NCBI RefSeq assembly: GCF_028736215.1
Contig: NZ_CP117883.1
Span: 1,178,001 to 1,242,000, forward strand
Length of the DNA stretch: 64,000 nt
Direction of reading: 5' to 3'
From: Mucilaginibacter sp. KACC 22773
GTDB taxonomy: Bacteria; Bacteroidota; Bacteroidia; Sphingobacteriales; Sphingobacteriaceae
Position 1 is the first letter of the stretch. Each line of letters starts with the position of its first letter. Both the position numbers and the translations under genes were made by a program. Below, piece by piece: positions 62,796 to 64,000 of the stretch. Below the pieces are notes generated by a model. It was not told the DNA's origin. It saw nothing but the letters and a program-made list of their open reading frames with translations, and ran no database searches.

Positions 62796-63287
62796 TTACC
62801 CTTTAATTGTAGCCAAAAGCCCTTCAATATCCAGCCTCCTGGTAAACATGGTCAGGTCGCCATTTTCATCGAGTGGCCAGTTTTCTTTTGGCCTGTCCCA
62901 GTAAAGTTCAACACCATTCTGGTCGGGATCATTCAGGTAGATGGCTTCGGATACGCCATGATCTGATGCGCCGGTGATGGGGTATTTGGCATCAATCAGC
63001 CGCTGCAAAATTGCAGCAAGATCCTTACGTTCGGGGTAAAGTATAGCAGTATGGTATAAACCGGGTGCATATTCCGGCGCGGGCGAAGCGCCGTTACTGT
63101 GCCAGGTATTTAAACCGATATGGTGATGATACCCCCCGGCAGATATAAACGCGGCCTGGTCGCCATACATCGCCATTTTATCAAAACCAAGCAAACCACA
63201 ATAAAAATCAAGGGATTTTTGCAGGTCGCTTACCTTTAAATGTACATGGCCAATGCGGGTTTGGGCTGGTATTTTATAATCGCTCAT
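62796..63287 (-). CDS. VOC-family (glyoxalase/dioxygenase superfamily) protein
   Basis: The 163-residue protein has paired beta-alpha-beta repeats: GHVHLKVSDLQKSLDFY (first metal His), GYHHHIGLNTW (second His) and GVELYWD (Glu). These three ligands are typical of catechol-2,3-dioxygenase-like and glyoxalase-like proteins. The substrate is unknown. It is monocistronic and divergent from yihA, with palindromes between them. Confidence 0.8.
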   Translation of the reverse strand: MSDYKIPAQTRIGHVHLKVSDLQKSLDFYCGLLGFDKMAMYGDQAAFISAGGYHHHIGLNTWHSNGASPAPEYAPGLYHTAILYPERKDLAAILQRLIDAKYPITGASDHGVSEAIYLNDPDQNGVELYWDRPKENWPLDENGDLTMFTRRLDIEGLLATIKG

Positions 63288-63295
63288 TTTTTTAC

Positions 63296-63355
63296 ATGTT
63301 TAAACATCAAATTTAAGTATTATTGCATTTACATTTGTTTACCTATTGTAAACAA
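63296..63355. promoter_or_regulatory. palindromes between the VOC gene and yihA, possible operator
   Basis: ATGTTTAAACAT (63296-63307) is a perfect 12-base palindrome nine bases upstream of the VOC start. TTGTTTAC (63335-63342) pairs with GTAAACAA (63348-63355) across a 5-base loop. Both share the GTTTA core. A minus-strand TAaaTTTG box (63315-63308) lies between them, so a regulator of the VOC gene is plausible. No regulator gene is nearby. Confidence 0.4.
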
Positions 63356-63426
63356 GCTAAAGTGCATTGGTTCATCAAGCCTAAGGCTGCCACGTGCTTG
63401 CAGTTAAAAATAATTACCTTTACAGC

Positions 63427-64000
63427 ATGATTGTTAAAACGGCCGAATTTATTTGCAGCAATACCCAAATTTCGAAGCTACCGCCGCCCATTAAGGCCGA
63501 GTATGCTTTTATAGGGCGCTCAAACGTAGGCAAATCTTCGCTGATCAATATGCTCACGCAAAAAAAAGGATTGGCCAAAACATCGCAAACACCAGGCAAA
63601 ACCCAGTTGATAAACCACTTTTTTATTAACGACAACTGGTATATTGTTGATTTACCCGGCTACGGATATGCCCGGGCTTCAAAAACAAATAAAGCCAACT
63701 GGAATAAATTTATCCATAACTACCTTGATAAGCGCGAAAGCCTGCAATGCGTTATGGTATTGATAGATAGCCGCCTGGAACCACAAAAAATAGATATCGA
63801 ATTTTGTAACTGGCTGGGCGAAAAAGGCCTGTCGTTTGTACTGGTTTTTACCAAAGCCGACAAACAATCGAGCGTTAAAACCGACCAGAACATAGCCAAA
63901 TTTAAAAAAGCCCTGCTGGAAACTTTTGAAGAAGCCCCGCAATACTTCATCACCTCGGCCGAGTTACAAACGGGCAGGGATGAGATTTTGGGTTTTATAG
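63427..64000 (+). CDS. yihA: ribosome-biogenesis GTP-binding protein YihA/YsxC (3' truncated)
   Basis: Starts at ATG 63427 and runs off the window after 191 residues. TRAFAC GTPase motifs: GRSNVGKSS (residues 30-38, P-loop), TPGKTQ, DLPGYGYA and TKAD. YihA is an essential GTPase for 50S assembly. The few missing residues are the C-terminus. It is common for this gene to lie near ubiE/porT in Bacteroidetes; here the spacing is about 4.5 kb. Confidence 0.93.
   Translation, partial: MIVKTAEFICSNTQISKLPPPIKAEYAFIGRSNVGKSSLINMLTQKKGLAKTSQTPGKTQLINHFFINDNWYIVDLPGYGYARASKTNKANWNKFIHNYLDKRESLQCVMVLIDSRLEPQKIDIEFCNWLGEKGLSFVLVFTKADKQSSVKTDQNIAKFKKALLETFEEAPQYFITSAELQTGRDEILGFI

Overview
The window looks like a chromosomal segment of a Bacteroidetes bacterium of the Sphingobacteriaceae type, most likely Mucilaginibacter or a close relative. 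Evidence: a PorT-like barrel gene next to ubiE and yihA, a TamB gene followed by a lipoprotein TamA homologue (TamL), a DUF1800/DUF1501 pair, a GH130 enzyme beside GT4 glycosyltransferases, a transketolase split into two genes, and several upstream TAnnTTTG boxes typical of Bacteroidetes promoters. The genus is inferred from gene content, not from a marker gene. No rRNA, tRNA, CRISPR array, transposase or prophage was recognised, and coding density is high.

Layout. 0.5-2.8 kb: dTDP-rhamnose genes rfbC, rfbD and rfbA. 3-7.5 kb: an L-2-hydroxyglutarate oxidase and the DUF1800/DUF1501 pair. 7.7-11.2 kb: a mannose-1-phosphate guanylyltransferase facing cysN/cysD (sulfate activation). 11.3-14.5 kb: the tRNA genes miaA and cca around an acidic pRiA4b ORF-3-like protein. 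14.9-23.9 kb: an aminotransferase, then a glycan block (a GT4 enzyme fused to a helical toroid-like domain, a second GT4, a GT11-like enzyme and GH130). 24-28.2 kb: a two-component pair, a DUF58 protein, thioredoxin and a ParE-like toxin-antitoxin pair. 28.2-42.1 kb: dnaE, tamB-tamL, a retropepsin-like protein and gyrB. 42-50 kb: envelope proteins, guanine deaminase, an S4 protein with an ADP-ribosylglycohydrolase, dapD, a glycosyltransferase and a threonylcarbamoyl-AMP synthase. 50-58.9 kb: a sigma-factor operon with an unusual six-repeat membrane protein, split transketolase, Bcp, an M23 peptidase, an FAH-family hydrolase, porT and ubiE. 59-64 kb: a Gfo/Idh/MocA oxidoreductase with a DUF1080 hydrolase, two hypothetical proteins, a VOC enzyme and the truncated yihA.

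The most unusual signal is not a gene. At thirteen intergenic places there are degenerate arrays of 7- or 8-base words. Most exist as two arms in inverted orientation that could fold into long imperfect hairpins. Each locus has its own word, although some loci share a word family, and the arrays often abut or include the start or stop codons of the flanking genes. Degenerate heptanucleotide repeats that fold are known from Nostoc (STRR sequences and the tRNA-Leu intron P6b loop), but I know of no described system of this kind in Bacteroidetes. Two other kinds of repeat also occur: a palindrome with TGTCATnCTGA ends at 56.5 kb and a C/G-rich double hairpin at 31.9 kb.

Functionally, the nucleotide-sugar genes (rfbCDA, manC) can supply dTDP-rhamnose and GDP-mannose, which fits the several glycosyltransferases and the GH130 enzyme. 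TamB/TamL, PorT, the OmpH-like lipoprotein and the M23 peptidase serve envelope assembly. The rest is mostly housekeeping.
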